Source: Alphaproteobacteria bacterium
GTDB taxonomy: Bacteria; Pseudomonadota; Alphaproteobacteria; Caulobacterales; Hyphomonadaceae
Length of the DNA: 64,000 nt
NCBI GenBank assembly: GCA_018222605.1
Contig: JAAEZZ010000002.1
Coordinates: forward strand, 372,001-436,000
Reading direction: 5' to 3'
Shown here: one piece after another, positions 12,647-24,338 of the stretch
Layout of the letters: every line of letters begins with the position of its first letter
Numbering within the stretch: position 1 is the first letter of the stretch
Position numbers and translations under genes: made by a program
Notes under the pieces: generated by a model
Told to the model about the DNA's origin: nothing
The model's input: only the letters and a program-made list of their open reading frames with translations
Database searches by the model: none

Positions 12647-13570
12647 TTGTCCCGTAGCGTAGAATTTCAGCAGACGATTGAGCGCCCCGCGGTATGCGCG
12701 GGCATTGGCGTGCACAGTGGCGAGAAAGCCCGGCTTGTGCTGAAACCTGCGCCCGCCGGGACAGGCGTCTCCTTCCGCCGCACCGATATTTCCAGACCGG
12801 ACACGCTGATCCCGGCCTCTGCCGAATATGTCTCGGACACTCAGCTGGGCACCACGCTGACCAATGAAGCCGGTGTTTCCGTGGCGGTTGTGGAGCATTT
12901 GATGGCTGCGCTGGCAGGCGTCGGCATCGACAATCTGCTAATCGAGATCGACGGCCCTGAAGTACCGATTATGGACGGCTCTTCTGCGGTGTATTGCGAA
13001 TTGCTGATGCAGGCTGGCCTGCGCCGCCAGTCGGCACCGCGTCGTCGCATTCGCATTCTTGAAAAGATCGAGATCGAGGATGGCCCCAAACGCGCCAGCC
13101 TCTCGCCTTCTGAAGACAATCTGCTGACACTGCGCGCGCGGATTGAATATGACGACAAGCTGATCGGCGTGCAGCAAATGGCCCTGCGCCTTGCCCCCGG
13201 CATGTTTGCGCGTGATCTGGCCTTTGCCCGCACCTATGGCTTTGCCCGGGATGTCGACATGCTGCGCACAATGGGCCTCGCCCGGGGCGGCTCACTGGAC
13301 AATGCTGTTGTCGTCGATGATGGCAAAGTGATGAATCCGGAAGGCCTGCGCTCTGAAGACGAGTTTGTGCGCCACAAGATGCTGGATGCCGTGGGCGATC
13401 TGATGCTGGCAGGCGCGCCGATTGCCGGGCGCTATGACGCCGTTCAGCCAGGCCATTCCATCAATAATCTGCTTGTCCGCAAGCTGCTCGACACCCCTTC
13501 TGCATGGTGCTGGGAAAGCGACGAGATGGATGAGAGCCTTGTCGCGTCACGCACAAGTGCCGCCATCTGA
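12647..13570 (+). CDS. lpxC: UDP-3-O-acyl-N-acetylglucosamine deacetylase LpxC
   Basis: A 307-residue zinc amidase that carries out the committed step of lipid A synthesis. Zinc ligands H84 (VEHLMAAL), H243 and D247 (RHKMLDAVGD), and the catalytic H270 (GHSINN) are all present. The start is TTG at 12647 with GGAGG 8 bases upstream. No ATG or GTG gives an intact N-terminus, so the TTG start is well supported. A weak start could help hold the amount of this dosage-sensitive enzyme low (inference). The gene follows the ftsZ terminator, so it must have its own promoter in 12567-12640. Confidence 0.96.
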   Translation: MSRSVEFQQTIERPAVCAGIGVHSGEKARLVLKPAPAGTGVSFRRTDISRPDTLIPASAEYVSDTQLGTTLTNEAGVSVAVVEHLMAALAGVGIDNLLIEIDGPEVPIMDGSSAVYCELLMQAGLRRQSAPRRRIRILEKIEIEDGPKRASLSPSEDNLLTLRARIEYDDKLIGVQQMALRLAPGMFARDLAFARTYGFARDVDMLRTMGLARGGSLDNAVVVDDGKVMNPEGLRSEDEFVRHKMLDAVGDLMLAGAPIAGRYDAVQPGHSINNLLVRKLLDTPSAWCWESDEMDESLVASRTSAAI

Positions 13571-13684
13571 ACGGGATTTAACCCAGCCTACAGGGTGAAT
13601 GCCTGAGAAACCTTCTTGGAAAACTGGCAGGGTTCGCGCTAAGCAGTCTGTCTGACACTCACAGCTGAAAGCGTCCGCCCTGCC

Positions 13685-14524
13685 ATGCGTTTCACCAAAG
13701 CCTATCCGATTGTACTGGTTGCAACCGCAGCAATTGCCCTGACAGCCTGCCAATCACGCCGCGACCGCCAACAAGAACTGGCCTATGTGGAACGCCCTGT
13801 TGAGCAATTGTACAATCAGGCTTCGACCGAGCTCGACAAGCGCTCCTATGACAAGGCCGTGCTTCTGTTCAACGAGGTCGAGCGCCAGCACCCCTATTCC
13901 GAATGGGCCCGCCGCGCGATGGTGATGACGGCCTTCGCCCATTATCAGGCGCGCAACTATGACGAAGCCATCGATGGGGCCCGCCGCTATCTCTCGCTGC
14001 ACCCCGGTGGCTCTGAAGCGGACTATGCCTACTACCTGATTGCCGTCAGCTATTTCGACCAGATCACCGATGTGGGCCGCGACCAAGCCATCACGGAACA
14101 GGCGCGTGACGCGCTGATGGATGTGGTTCGCCGCTATCCTGACAGCCAGTATGCCCGCGATGCCAACGTGAAGCTGGACATGGTTCGCGACCAGCTGGCC
14201 GGCAAGGACATGGAAGTGGGGCGCTGGTATCTGCGCAACAACCAGACCTTGGCTGCTATCAAGCGCTTCCGCACCGTGGTGAAGAAATACGACACCACAT
14301 CCCATACGCCAGAAGCCCTGCACCGTCTTGTCGAAGCCTATCTCACCGTAGGCTTACGCGATCAGGCGCTCGCCGTCGGCTCAACGCTCGGATACAACTA
14401 TCCCAATAGCGACTGGTACAAGATGAGCTATCGCCTTCTGACGGAAGAGGGCGTGGACCCGGAAGCTGTAGACGAAAAAACCCGCCGCAGCTGGCTGCAG
14501 CGTATTCTGCCAGACGGCAAATAA
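13685..14524 (+). CDS. bamD: Outer membrane assembly lipoprotein BamD (ComL)
   Basis: A 279-residue lipoprotein of the BAM complex that folds outer-membrane beta-barrels. The signal ends in lipobox LTAC with the lipidated Cys at residue 22. Five TPR-like helical repeats follow, with typical segments YNQASTELDKRSYDKAVLLF and ARRYLSLHPG. A 114-bp gap separates it from lpxC, an order typical of alphaproteobacteria (ftsZ-lpxC-bamD-recN). Its stop lies 26 bp from the convergent ligA stop. Confidence 0.95.
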   Translation: MRFTKAYPIVLVATAAIALTACQSRRDRQQELAYVERPVEQLYNQASTELDKRSYDKAVLLFNEVERQHPYSEWARRAMVMTAFAHYQARNYDEAIDGARRYLSLHPGGSEADYAYYLIAVSYFDQITDVGRDQAITEQARDALMDVVRRYPDSQYARDANVKLDMVRDQLAGKDMEVGRWYLRNNQTLAAIKRFRTVVKKYDTTSHTPEALHRLVEAYLTVGLRDQALAVGSTLGYNYPNSDWYKMSYRLLTEEGVDPEAVDEKTRRSWLQRILPDGK

Positions 14525-14550
14525 GCCGGGCCCTCAGGGCCGATTGCATA

Positions 14551-18347
<3,797 letters not shown>

Positions 18348-18389
18348 GGCCAGTCTCCCAGAAGAGTTACCGGCCATGACTTAACATTG

Positions 18390-18404
18390 GAACAAAAAGA
18401 GAAC
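18390..18404. promoter_or_regulatory. LexA (SOS) box upstream of recN
   Basis: GAAC-AAAAAGA-GAAC is an exact match to the alphaproteobacterial LexA box GTTC-N7-GTTC (read on the other strand as GAAC-N7-GAAC). It sits 43 bp upstream of the recN start, in the position expected for repression. Confidence 0.8.
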
Positions 18405-18430
18405 AAGCGTGATTCTTCACGCGCCTCTAT

Positions 18431-20242
18431 TTAGAGGGGCATGCAGGCGGCGCGTAGCCAGTCCTTTGCGTCCCCGTCCAGACCGTCCGCCAGATGCTCG
18501 TAGACCTGCGCATGATAGGCATCGACCCAGGCGCGTTCGTCTTCCGTCAACAAGGTCAGATCAATCAGGTCACGCGCGAGCGGCGCGAAGGTCAGGCATT
18601 CGAAGCCATACATATCCAGCTCGCCGCCCTCGATCTGGGTAGCGGGGGTCACATATTGCAGATTCTCGATGCGGATGCCGTATTGGCCTGCGCGGTAATA
18701 GCCCGGCTCATTGGACACGATCATCCCCTCGACCAGGGGAACCGCGTTCCAGGCCTTGGCGATGCGCTGCGGCCCTTCATGAACACCGAGATACACGCCA
18801 ACGCCGTGGCCGGTGCCGTGCTGATAATCGAGGCCAGCCTGCCAAAGCGCGTGCCGCGCCAACACATCAAGATGCGTACCGGTCGTGCCATGCGGGAAAC
18901 GGACCACGGCCAGCGCAATATGCCCCTTAAGAACCAGCGTATAGTGCCGCCGCATATCCGTACTCGGATCACCAATCGGAACCGTGCGGGTGACATCCGT
19001 CGTGCCGTCCAGATACTGGCCGCCACTGTCAACCAGATACAGGCTGCCACGCTCCAGCTTGCGATTGGAGGCTGTGGAGACACGGTAGTGCGGCAGCGCG
19101 CCATTTGGTCCGGCCCCGGAGATTGTCGGGAAGGACAGATCATCCAGACCGCCCAGGCTTTCGCGGAACTCTTCCAGCTTGATGGCAGCGTCGATCTCCG
19201 TCACCTCACCGCTCTGGGCCTCAGTGTCCAGCCAATGCAGGAAGCGCGTCAGCGCAACACCATCACGGATATGCGCAGCAGATGTGCCGGCCAGCTCCGC
19301 CTCATTTTTGCAGGCCTTCGGCAGGGCCACGGGGTCACGCTGGCGAACGGCTTTGGCGCCCACTTGCTCAAGCTGGTCGAAGAACCAGGCGGAGGCAACG
19401 TCCGGATCAACGCTGACGGATTTTCCCTTGAGACCGGCAAGGCCTGCCTCAAGCTCCGACAGCGGACGAAGCGTCACGCTGTTGCCAAGATGCTGGCGCA
19501 GCGCGTCAGAGACTTTGACCTCATCCAGATAAAGTTCCGCAGAGCCGTCCGCGAACAAGATCGCCCGGCCAAGCGGCAGCGGCGTGCAGCTGACATCCCC
19601 GCCGCGAATGTTGAACGCCCAAGCGATGGAGGCAGGCGACGTAATGATCGCCGCGTCCAACTTCTCGGTCTTCAGATCCTTGCCGATCTGCAGGCGCTTT
19701 TCATGATGGGCGACGCCGGCATATTTGACATCATGCGGCACGACCTGCGCGGAAGGCTGCTCCGGGCGGTCTTCCCAGGCGAGATCGATTGGGTTCTGCT
19801 CAACGGCGATCAGTTCAGCGCCCGCCATTTTCGCAGCGCTCTCCATCGCAGCCACGTCGTTCGGGCTCATCAGTTTCGGGTCATAGCCGATCTTCTTGCC
19901 GGACATGTCCTGTAACCTCAGCCAGCCAAATGGGCCTGGCTCGGGCACGTTCTGAATCTCCCAAAGGTCCGGATCGGTCTGATCCGCGACCTGGAGCGTG
20001 TAACGGCCATCGGCAAAGATCACCGCGCGATCCGTAAACACGAAGGCGGAGCCGAAAGACCCCGTGAACCCGCTGACCCAGGCCAGACGCTCATTCGCAT
20101 CGGGCAAATATTCGTTCTGATATTCATCCTCATGAGGCACATAGAGGCCATCAAGGCCCTGCGCTTTGAGCTGGTCGCGAACTGGCGGAAGGTGGGCGCG
20201 CCCATCTTGCGGGCCCCCTTTAATATCAAATGTCTGTCTCAT
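18431..20242 (-). CDS. Aminopeptidase P family Xaa-Pro aminopeptidase
   Basis: A 603-residue M24B metallopeptidase that removes N-terminal residues preceding proline. Two creatinase-type N-terminal domains (about residues 5-320) precede the pita-bread domain. Metal ligands are visible in YLVDSGGQYLDGTTDVTRT, HGTGHGVGVYLGVHEGP, SNEPGYYR and IRIENLQYV. A C-terminal M24_C extension (LLTEDERAWVDAYHAQVYEHL) matches the long, three-domain form. Start ATG at 20242 (MRQTFDIKGG) is preferred on family N-termini; the frame is open 24 codons further upstream with other possible starts. Confidence 0.93.
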   Translation of the reverse strand: MRQTFDIKGGPQDGRAHLPPVRDQLKAQGLDGLYVPHEDEYQNEYLPDANERLAWVSGFTGSFGSAFVFTDRAVIFADGRYTLQVADQTDPDLWEIQNVPEPGPFGWLRLQDMSGKKIGYDPKLMSPNDVAAMESAAKMAGAELIAVEQNPIDLAWEDRPEQPSAQVVPHDVKYAGVAHHEKRLQIGKDLKTEKLDAAIITSPASIAWAFNIRGGDVSCTPLPLGRAILFADGSAELYLDEVKVSDALRQHLGNSVTLRPLSELEAGLAGLKGKSVSVDPDVASAWFFDQLEQVGAKAVRQRDPVALPKACKNEAELAGTSAAHIRDGVALTRFLHWLDTEAQSGEVTEIDAAIKLEEFRESLGGLDDLSFPTISGAGPNGALPHYRVSTASNRKLERGSLYLVDSGGQYLDGTTDVTRTVPIGDPSTDMRRHYTLVLKGHIALAVVRFPHGTTGTHLDVLARHALWQAGLDYQHGTGHGVGVYLGVHEGPQRIAKAWNAVPLVEGMIVSNEPGYYRAGQYGIRIENLQYVTPATQIEGGELDMYGFECLTFAPLARDLIDLTLLTEDERAWVDAYHAQVYEHLADGLDGDAKDWLRAACMPL

Positions 20243-20380
20243 GCGCCTTATGTAGTGCGAATGGAGCGTTTTGGCCATTGAAAGCCGCATCATAGCTATG
20301 CATTTTTGAGGCAATATTTCTGCATATCTATGCTTTTTTGTTCACGCTTTTCCCTTACATAGCGCACTCGCAAAAAAAAT

Positions 20381-20395
20381 TTGTGCAGTGCACAA
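20381..20395. promoter_or_regulatory. 15-bp palindrome upstream of the small ORF at 20422
   Basis: TTGTGCA-G-TGCACAA is a perfect inverted repeat with 7-bp arms and one central base. It lies 27 bp before the ATG, after an A8 tract, in a low-GC promoter-like stretch. It looks like a repressor operator. TGCA-containing dyads of this kind are reported for PhaR-type regulators of storage-granule genes, but the link here is only an analogy. Confidence 0.5.
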
Positions 20396-20421
20396 TAAAA
20401 TTTCCAAAGGGAAACAATAGA

Positions 20422-20604
20422 ATGAAACCTCACATCAACCTTGCTGCATCCGAAAACAGCGTGATGCAAAACGACCTGCGTATGCCAATGGTCAATGAGC
20501 TGACCGCGCCTGCCCCAGCCAGCCTTTTGAAGGCAGCCGAGCTGGTCCGTCCGCACATTCTGGAACGCCGTACAGCCCGTTGGGCCCGCCGTTCGGCTTA
20601 CTGA
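20422..20604 (+). CDS. Small 60-residue protein, unknown function
   Basis: A 60-residue protein from ATG 20422, with AAAGGGAAA 8-14 bases upstream. It is proline- and arginine-containing, with no membrane segment: the middle reads NELTAPAPASLLKAAELVR and the end is basic (RRTARWARRSAY). It stands alone between pepP and prmA with its own AT-rich promoter region and a palindrome. The low-GC leader followed by GC-rich coding sequence supports a real gene. No family is recognised. Confidence 0.6.
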   Translation: MKPHINLAASENSVMQNDLRMPMVNELTAPAPASLLKAAELVRPHILERRTARWARRSAY

Positions 20605-20612
20605 TCCTCAGA

Positions 20613-21473
20613 TCAGCCAGCCGGTTTCCGGAAGACCAGCGTCGACCAGCCGTCTTCGCGAATACGCTTCTGGAAATCGAGCCCCCGCGCCGCAAAGGCA
20701 TTCCGCACTGGCGGAGCCTGATGGTGCAACAGGCCTGACAGAATAATCGTGCCCCCCGCCGCCGTAAGCGCGGCAATGTCCGGGGCCAGACCGATCAGGG
20801 GCCGCATCAAAATGTTCGCAAACACCGTGTCATAGGGAGCCGACCGCCGGATACGCGGTGTGTTCGCCCCTGTGACATGCATTGCAGTGAAGCCGGTCAC
20901 ATTATTCTTTTGCGCGTTCTCATTTGCCACCAGCACACTGTCGAGATCGATATCCGTGCCGATTGCTGAGGTCGCGCCTGCCTTCATGGCCGCGATAGCC
21001 AGCACACCTGACCCCGTCCCCAGATCCAGCACCTTGCCGATCGGCCGGTTGCGGCGCACTTCATCCAGCGCGATGAGGCAGCCAAGCGTCGTGCCATGAT
21101 GGCCTGTCCCGAACGCCGGGCCTGCCTCGATCAGAACGGAGATACGGCCAGGAGACTGGCGCGTCAGGGCATGACTGCCCGCGACAATAAAGGGCCCCGC
21201 CTCAACTGGCGGCAGTCCTTCGAGCGACAAGGTCACCCAGTCACGGTCAATGACTTCCTCAATCCGCGCTGCCAGCTCGGGCGCGACATCCTCAATGATC
21301 GAGACGCAGGCCTCGGCCTCTTCATGGGTTTCGGCAAAAGCATCGAGACGCCAGACGCCTCGACCATCTTCCTTGGCATCCACGGCACCCGCAGGGGATG
21401 GATCTGCCCAGGCGAGCGCATCCCACGCAGTTTCTACTGGCGCCCGTGCGCCCCTTGCACTTATCTGATACAT
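20613..21473 (-). CDS. prmA: Ribosomal protein L11 methyltransferase PrmA
   Basis: A 286-residue SAM-dependent methyltransferase that methylates lysines and the N-terminus of ribosomal protein L11. It has the SAM motif I VLDLGTGSGVLAIAA, the preceding FGTGHHGTT loop characteristic of PrmA, and motif IV in VFANILMRPL (NILxxP-like). ATG at 21473 (MYQISARG) gives the normal length; an upstream start at 21530 would overlap the divergent gene. The N-terminal substrate-binding domain covers about residues 1-95. Confidence 0.93.
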   Translation of the reverse strand: MYQISARGARAPVETAWDALAWADPSPAGAVDAKEDGRGVWRLDAFAETHEEAEACVSIIEDVAPELAARIEEVIDRDWVTLSLEGLPPVEAGPFIVAGSHALTRQSPGRISVLIEAGPAFGTGHHGTTLGCLIALDEVRRNRPIGKVLDLGTGSGVLAIAAMKAGATSAIGTDIDLDSVLVANENAQKNNVTGFTAMHVTGANTPRIRRSAPYDTVFANILMRPLIGLAPDIAALTAAGGTIILSGLLHHQAPPVRNAFAARGLDFQKRIREDGWSTLVFRKPAG

Positions 21474-21522
21474 GCCGCGGCGATTAGCAGGCCCGCGCAG
21501 ACTTGGGAAGAAGGAGAAAATC

Positions 21523-22458
21523 ATGCGCACTGCTTTGATCGTTACCGCCGCATGTCTGTTCGCCTTGTCGGCCTGTCAGACACCAGCTGCGACGCTTGCC
21601 CCGCCCCCTGCTGCAATATCAGACGCACCCTGGCGGCCGGTGGCGCCGGAAAATCTTGTCATCCTGAAAACCCGGACTGGCGAAGCCATCATCGAACTGG
21701 CCGAAGAGGCCGCGCCGGAACATGTCCGGCAGTTTCGCGAAGCCATCCGGGCTAATCTCTATAATGGCGAGTATTTCTACCGCGTGATTGATGGCCATGT
21801 GGCGCAGGCGGGCCTGGAATTTGAACATCGTCTGGAAGACTGGCCGCTTCTGCCCCTGGAAGCCGAGCGCCAAGTCAAAGCGGAAGGGTTTGACACTTTT
21901 GGCAATGCAGACCTGTTCGCCGATCCAGTCGGGCACCGCGAAGGCTTCGCCGTTGGGCGTGAGGGCGACCAGGAATGGCTGCTCAATTGTCCCGGTGCCC
22001 TAGGCATGGCGCGGGATGATGATCCCGGCACGGGCTCAACCGAGTTTTTCATACCGCTTGCGCCCCGACGCTATCTGGACCGCAATTACACGATCTTTGG
22101 CCGGGTCATCGCCGGCATGGAACATATCAACCGCCTGAAGCGCGTAGATCCGGTGGGAAAAGAGGATGTGCCCGCCTTTGTCGATCCGGCAACCGCGCTG
22201 CAGAAAATGGCGGAACGGGCCCAGCGCCTGGGCGATAATGAAATCATCTCTATCGGTCTAGCCGCCGACATGCCGGAAGCCCTTCGCCCGCGCTGGGAAG
22301 TGATGGCAACACCGGGCCCGGAATGGGAAGCGTTGAAAGCCGAAAAGCGCAATTATGGCATTTATGACGCCTTTGTCGTGAAACCGCCCAAAGTCGTCGA
22401 TATCTGTACGCTTCCCGTACCCGCCCGGCCCATTACTCAGGAGACTGACCCGGCATGA
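21523..22458 (+). CDS. Cyclophilin-type peptidyl-prolyl isomerase lipoprotein
   Basis: A 311-residue protein with a lipoprotein signal (lipobox LSAC, Cys18) and a cyclophilin domain. Core elements are ENLVILKTRTGEAIIEL, NGEYFYRVIDGHVAQAG, and GMARDDDPGTGSTEFFI. A long C-terminal tail after the domain (about residues 215-311) has no recognised motif. AAGGAG lies 6 bases before the ATG. It presumably assists folding in the periplasm. The start of pgeF overlaps its stop (ATGA), so the two are coupled. Confidence 0.88.
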   Translation: MRTALIVTAACLFALSACQTPAATLAPPPAAISDAPWRPVAPENLVILKTRTGEAIIELAEEAAPEHVRQFREAIRANLYNGEYFYRVIDGHVAQAGLEFEHRLEDWPLLPLEAERQVKAEGFDTFGNADLFADPVGHREGFAVGREGDQEWLLNCPGALGMARDDDPGTGSTEFFIPLAPRRYLDRNYTIFGRVIAGMEHINRLKRVDPVGKEDVPAFVDPATALQKMAERAQRLGDNEIISIGLAADMPEALRPRWEVMATPGPEWEALKAEKRNYGIYDAFVVKPPKVVDICTLPVPARPITQETDPA

Positions 22459-23225
22459 CCACCCCTCCGCCCCATGTGGAAGCCCCCAATCTCTCTCCCC
22501 TACCCGGCATACGCCACGGATTTTTCGGCCGCCAGGGCGGCGTCTCCACGGGTCTCTACAGCAGTTTAAATGTCGGCACTGGGTCACACGATGTGCCGGA
22601 AGATGTCGCCGTGAATCGCGAGCGCGTGCGGACCGCAATGCAGGCGGACGCGCTGCTCTCCTGCTACCAGATCCATTCTGCCGATGTGGTTCATGTCACT
22701 GAAGCCTGGAACGCCCGCCCCGAGGCCGATGCCATGGTGACAACAGAACAAGGCATTGGCCTGTGCATACTGACGGCCGATTGTACCCCTGTTGTGTTCG
22801 CAGATGCCGAAGCCGGGATCATCGGCGCGGCCCATGCAGGCTGGAAAGGCGCAATTGGCGGAGTTCTGGACGCCACGGTCGCAGCCATGACGGCGCTTGG
22901 CGCAGAGGCTGGCCGCATCACAGCCGCCATCGGCCCAACCATCCAGCAGGCAAGCTATGAAGTTGGCCCCGAATTCCAGGAGACTTTCCTCGCCCAGTCG
23001 CCGGGCAGCGCAGCCCTGTTCACACAAGGGCATGGCGACCGCTATCATTTTGACCTGCCCGGCTATTGTCACCAGCGCCTGAAAAAACTCGGCCTGCAGG
23101 ACATTTACAATACCGGCCTCGACACCTGCGCGATGGAAGACAGCTACTTCTCAAACCGGCGCCGCAACCATCGTGGAGAGCCGGATTACGGCCGAAATGC
23201 CTCCGTCATCATGCTCGAAGTGTAA
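22455..23225 (+). CDS. pgeF: PgeF/YfiH family peptidoglycan-editing factor (purine nucleoside phosphorylase-like)
   Basis: A 256-residue member of the family once called polyphenol oxidase or multicopper laccase. The zinc triad is visible: His in CYQIHSADV, Cys in LTADCTPVVF and His in GAAHAGWKG. Members hydrolyse or phosphorylyse purine nucleosides, and in enterobacteria one prevents incorporation of wrong amino acids into peptidoglycan. The C-terminal CAMEDSYFSNRRR is also typical. It overlaps the cyclophilin gene by 4 bp. Confidence 0.92.
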   Translation: MTTPPPHVEAPNLSPLPGIRHGFFGRQGGVSTGLYSSLNVGTGSHDVPEDVAVNRERVRTAMQADALLSCYQIHSADVVHVTEAWNARPEADAMVTTEQGIGLCILTADCTPVVFADAEAGIIGAAHAGWKGAIGGVLDATVAAMTALGAEAGRITAAIGPTIQQASYEVGPEFQETFLAQSPGSAALFTQGHGDRYHFDLPGYCHQRLKKLGLQDIYNTGLDTCAMEDSYFSNRRRNHRGEPDYGRNASVIMLEV

Positions 23226-23315
23226 TTTTCTGAAAAACACGACAGAGTCCGGTTGCGACTCGCGCCCAGCTGTTACAAAAGCGACACCAATCCGGGCAGC
23301 ACGGGCACTCCAAAT

Positions 23316-24251
23316 ATGAAACTGCTTTCTTGCAACGCAAATCGGCCATTGGCGGAAGCCATTGCCGACTATCTGGACACGCGCCTGACGCGCTCAGAGG
23401 TCAAAACATTCTCCGACCAGGAAATCTTCGTCCGTATCGACGAGAACGTCCGCGGCGAAGATGTCTTCGTGATCCAGTCCACTTCCTATCCCGCGAATGA
23501 CAATCTGATGCAGCTTCTGATTTGCATGGATGCATTGAAACGGGCCTCCGCACGCCGCATCACGGCCGTGATCCCCTATTTCGGATATGCACGGCAGGAC
23601 CGCAAAACCGATGGCCGCACACCGATCTCCGCAAAACTGGTGGCGAACCTGATTCACTCTGCCGGCGCCGACCGCGTTCTGACTGTGGATCTGCACGCAG
23701 GCCAGATCCAGGGCTTCTTCGACATTCCGACCGACAATCTGTTCGGAAGCCCCGTCATGGTGGATGACATCAAGGAACGTTACGGCAAGGCTGACCTGAT
23801 CGTCGTCTCTCCGGATGTTGGCGGTGTGGTGCGGGCCCGCTCCCTCGCCAAGCGCCTGGAAGCAGACCTCGCCATTGTCGACAAGCGCCGTCCTGAAGCC
23901 GGCAAGTCCGAAGTCATGAACATCATCGGCGATGTGAACGGCAAACGCTGCATCATGCTGGATGACATGTGTGACTCCGGCGGCACGCTGGCCAACGCTG
24001 CTGCGGCCCTGAAAGAGCAGGGCGCAAAATCCGTCTCCGCTTATGTGACGCATGGCGTGCTTTCCAACAATGCCGTTCAGCGCATAGAGAAATCAGTTCT
24101 TGATGAATTGGTGATGACGGATTCGATCCAGCCGTCTCAGGATGCGATCAAATCCAAATCCATCCGTATCCTGCCGATCTCCCCTCTTCTAGGCGAAGCC
24201 ATCCGTCGCATCGCCAATGAAGAAAGCGTCTCGAAACTGTTCGAGCGCTGA
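23316..24251 (+). CDS. prs: Ribose-phosphate pyrophosphokinase (PRPP synthetase)
   Basis: A 311-residue enzyme that makes PRPP from ribose 5-phosphate and ATP for nucleotide, His and Trp synthesis. Motifs: [15 protein letters not shown], the flexible loop [20 protein letters not shown], the metal site [12 protein letters not shown], and the PRPP-binding [16 protein letters not shown] 23316 gives the standard N-terminus [14 protein letters not shown]. The gene ends with a strong intrinsic terminator. Confidence 0.97.
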   Translation: MKLLSCNANRPLAEAIADYLDTRLTRSEVKTFSDQEIFVRIDENVRGEDVFVIQSTSYPANDNLMQLLICMDALKRASARRITAVIPYFGYARQDRKTDGRTPISAKLVANLIHSAGADRVLTVDLHAGQIQGFFDIPTDNLFGSPVMVDDIKERYGKADLIVVSPDVGGVVRARSLAKRLEADLAIVDKRRPEAGKSEVMNIIGDVNGKRCIMLDDMCDSGGTLANAAAALKEQGAKSVSAYVTHGVLSNNAVQRIEKSVLDELVMTDSIQPSQDAIKSKSIRILPISPLLGEAIRRIANEESVSKLFER

Positions 24252-24272
24252 GAGCAGCAAGACCACAAAAAG

Positions 24273-24301
24273 AAAACCCGCAGCCTGGCTGCGGGTTTTT
24301 T
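24273..24301 (+). terminator. Intrinsic terminator after prs
   Basis: CCCGCAGC-CTG-GCTGCGGG, a perfect 8-bp hairpin, is flanked by AAAA and TTTTTT. It lies about 20 bp after the prs stop. The flanking A and T tracts make it potentially bidirectional; the blaR-like gene converges from the other side. Confidence 0.9.
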
Positions 24302-24338
24302 GTTGGAGGAAGGCCGAGGTCTCATTCCATGAGGTGTC

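Noticed and set aside
14529-14541. GGCCC-TCA-GGGCC between bamD and ligA as a terminator
   Set aside because: The stem is only 5 bp and the nearest T run is 20 bases away beyond other sequence, so evidence is too weak.
18494-19915. A 473-codon plus-strand frame opposite the aminopeptidase P gene
   Set aside because: It is the antisense shadow of a conserved M24 peptidase and has no ribosome-binding site or recognisable domain.
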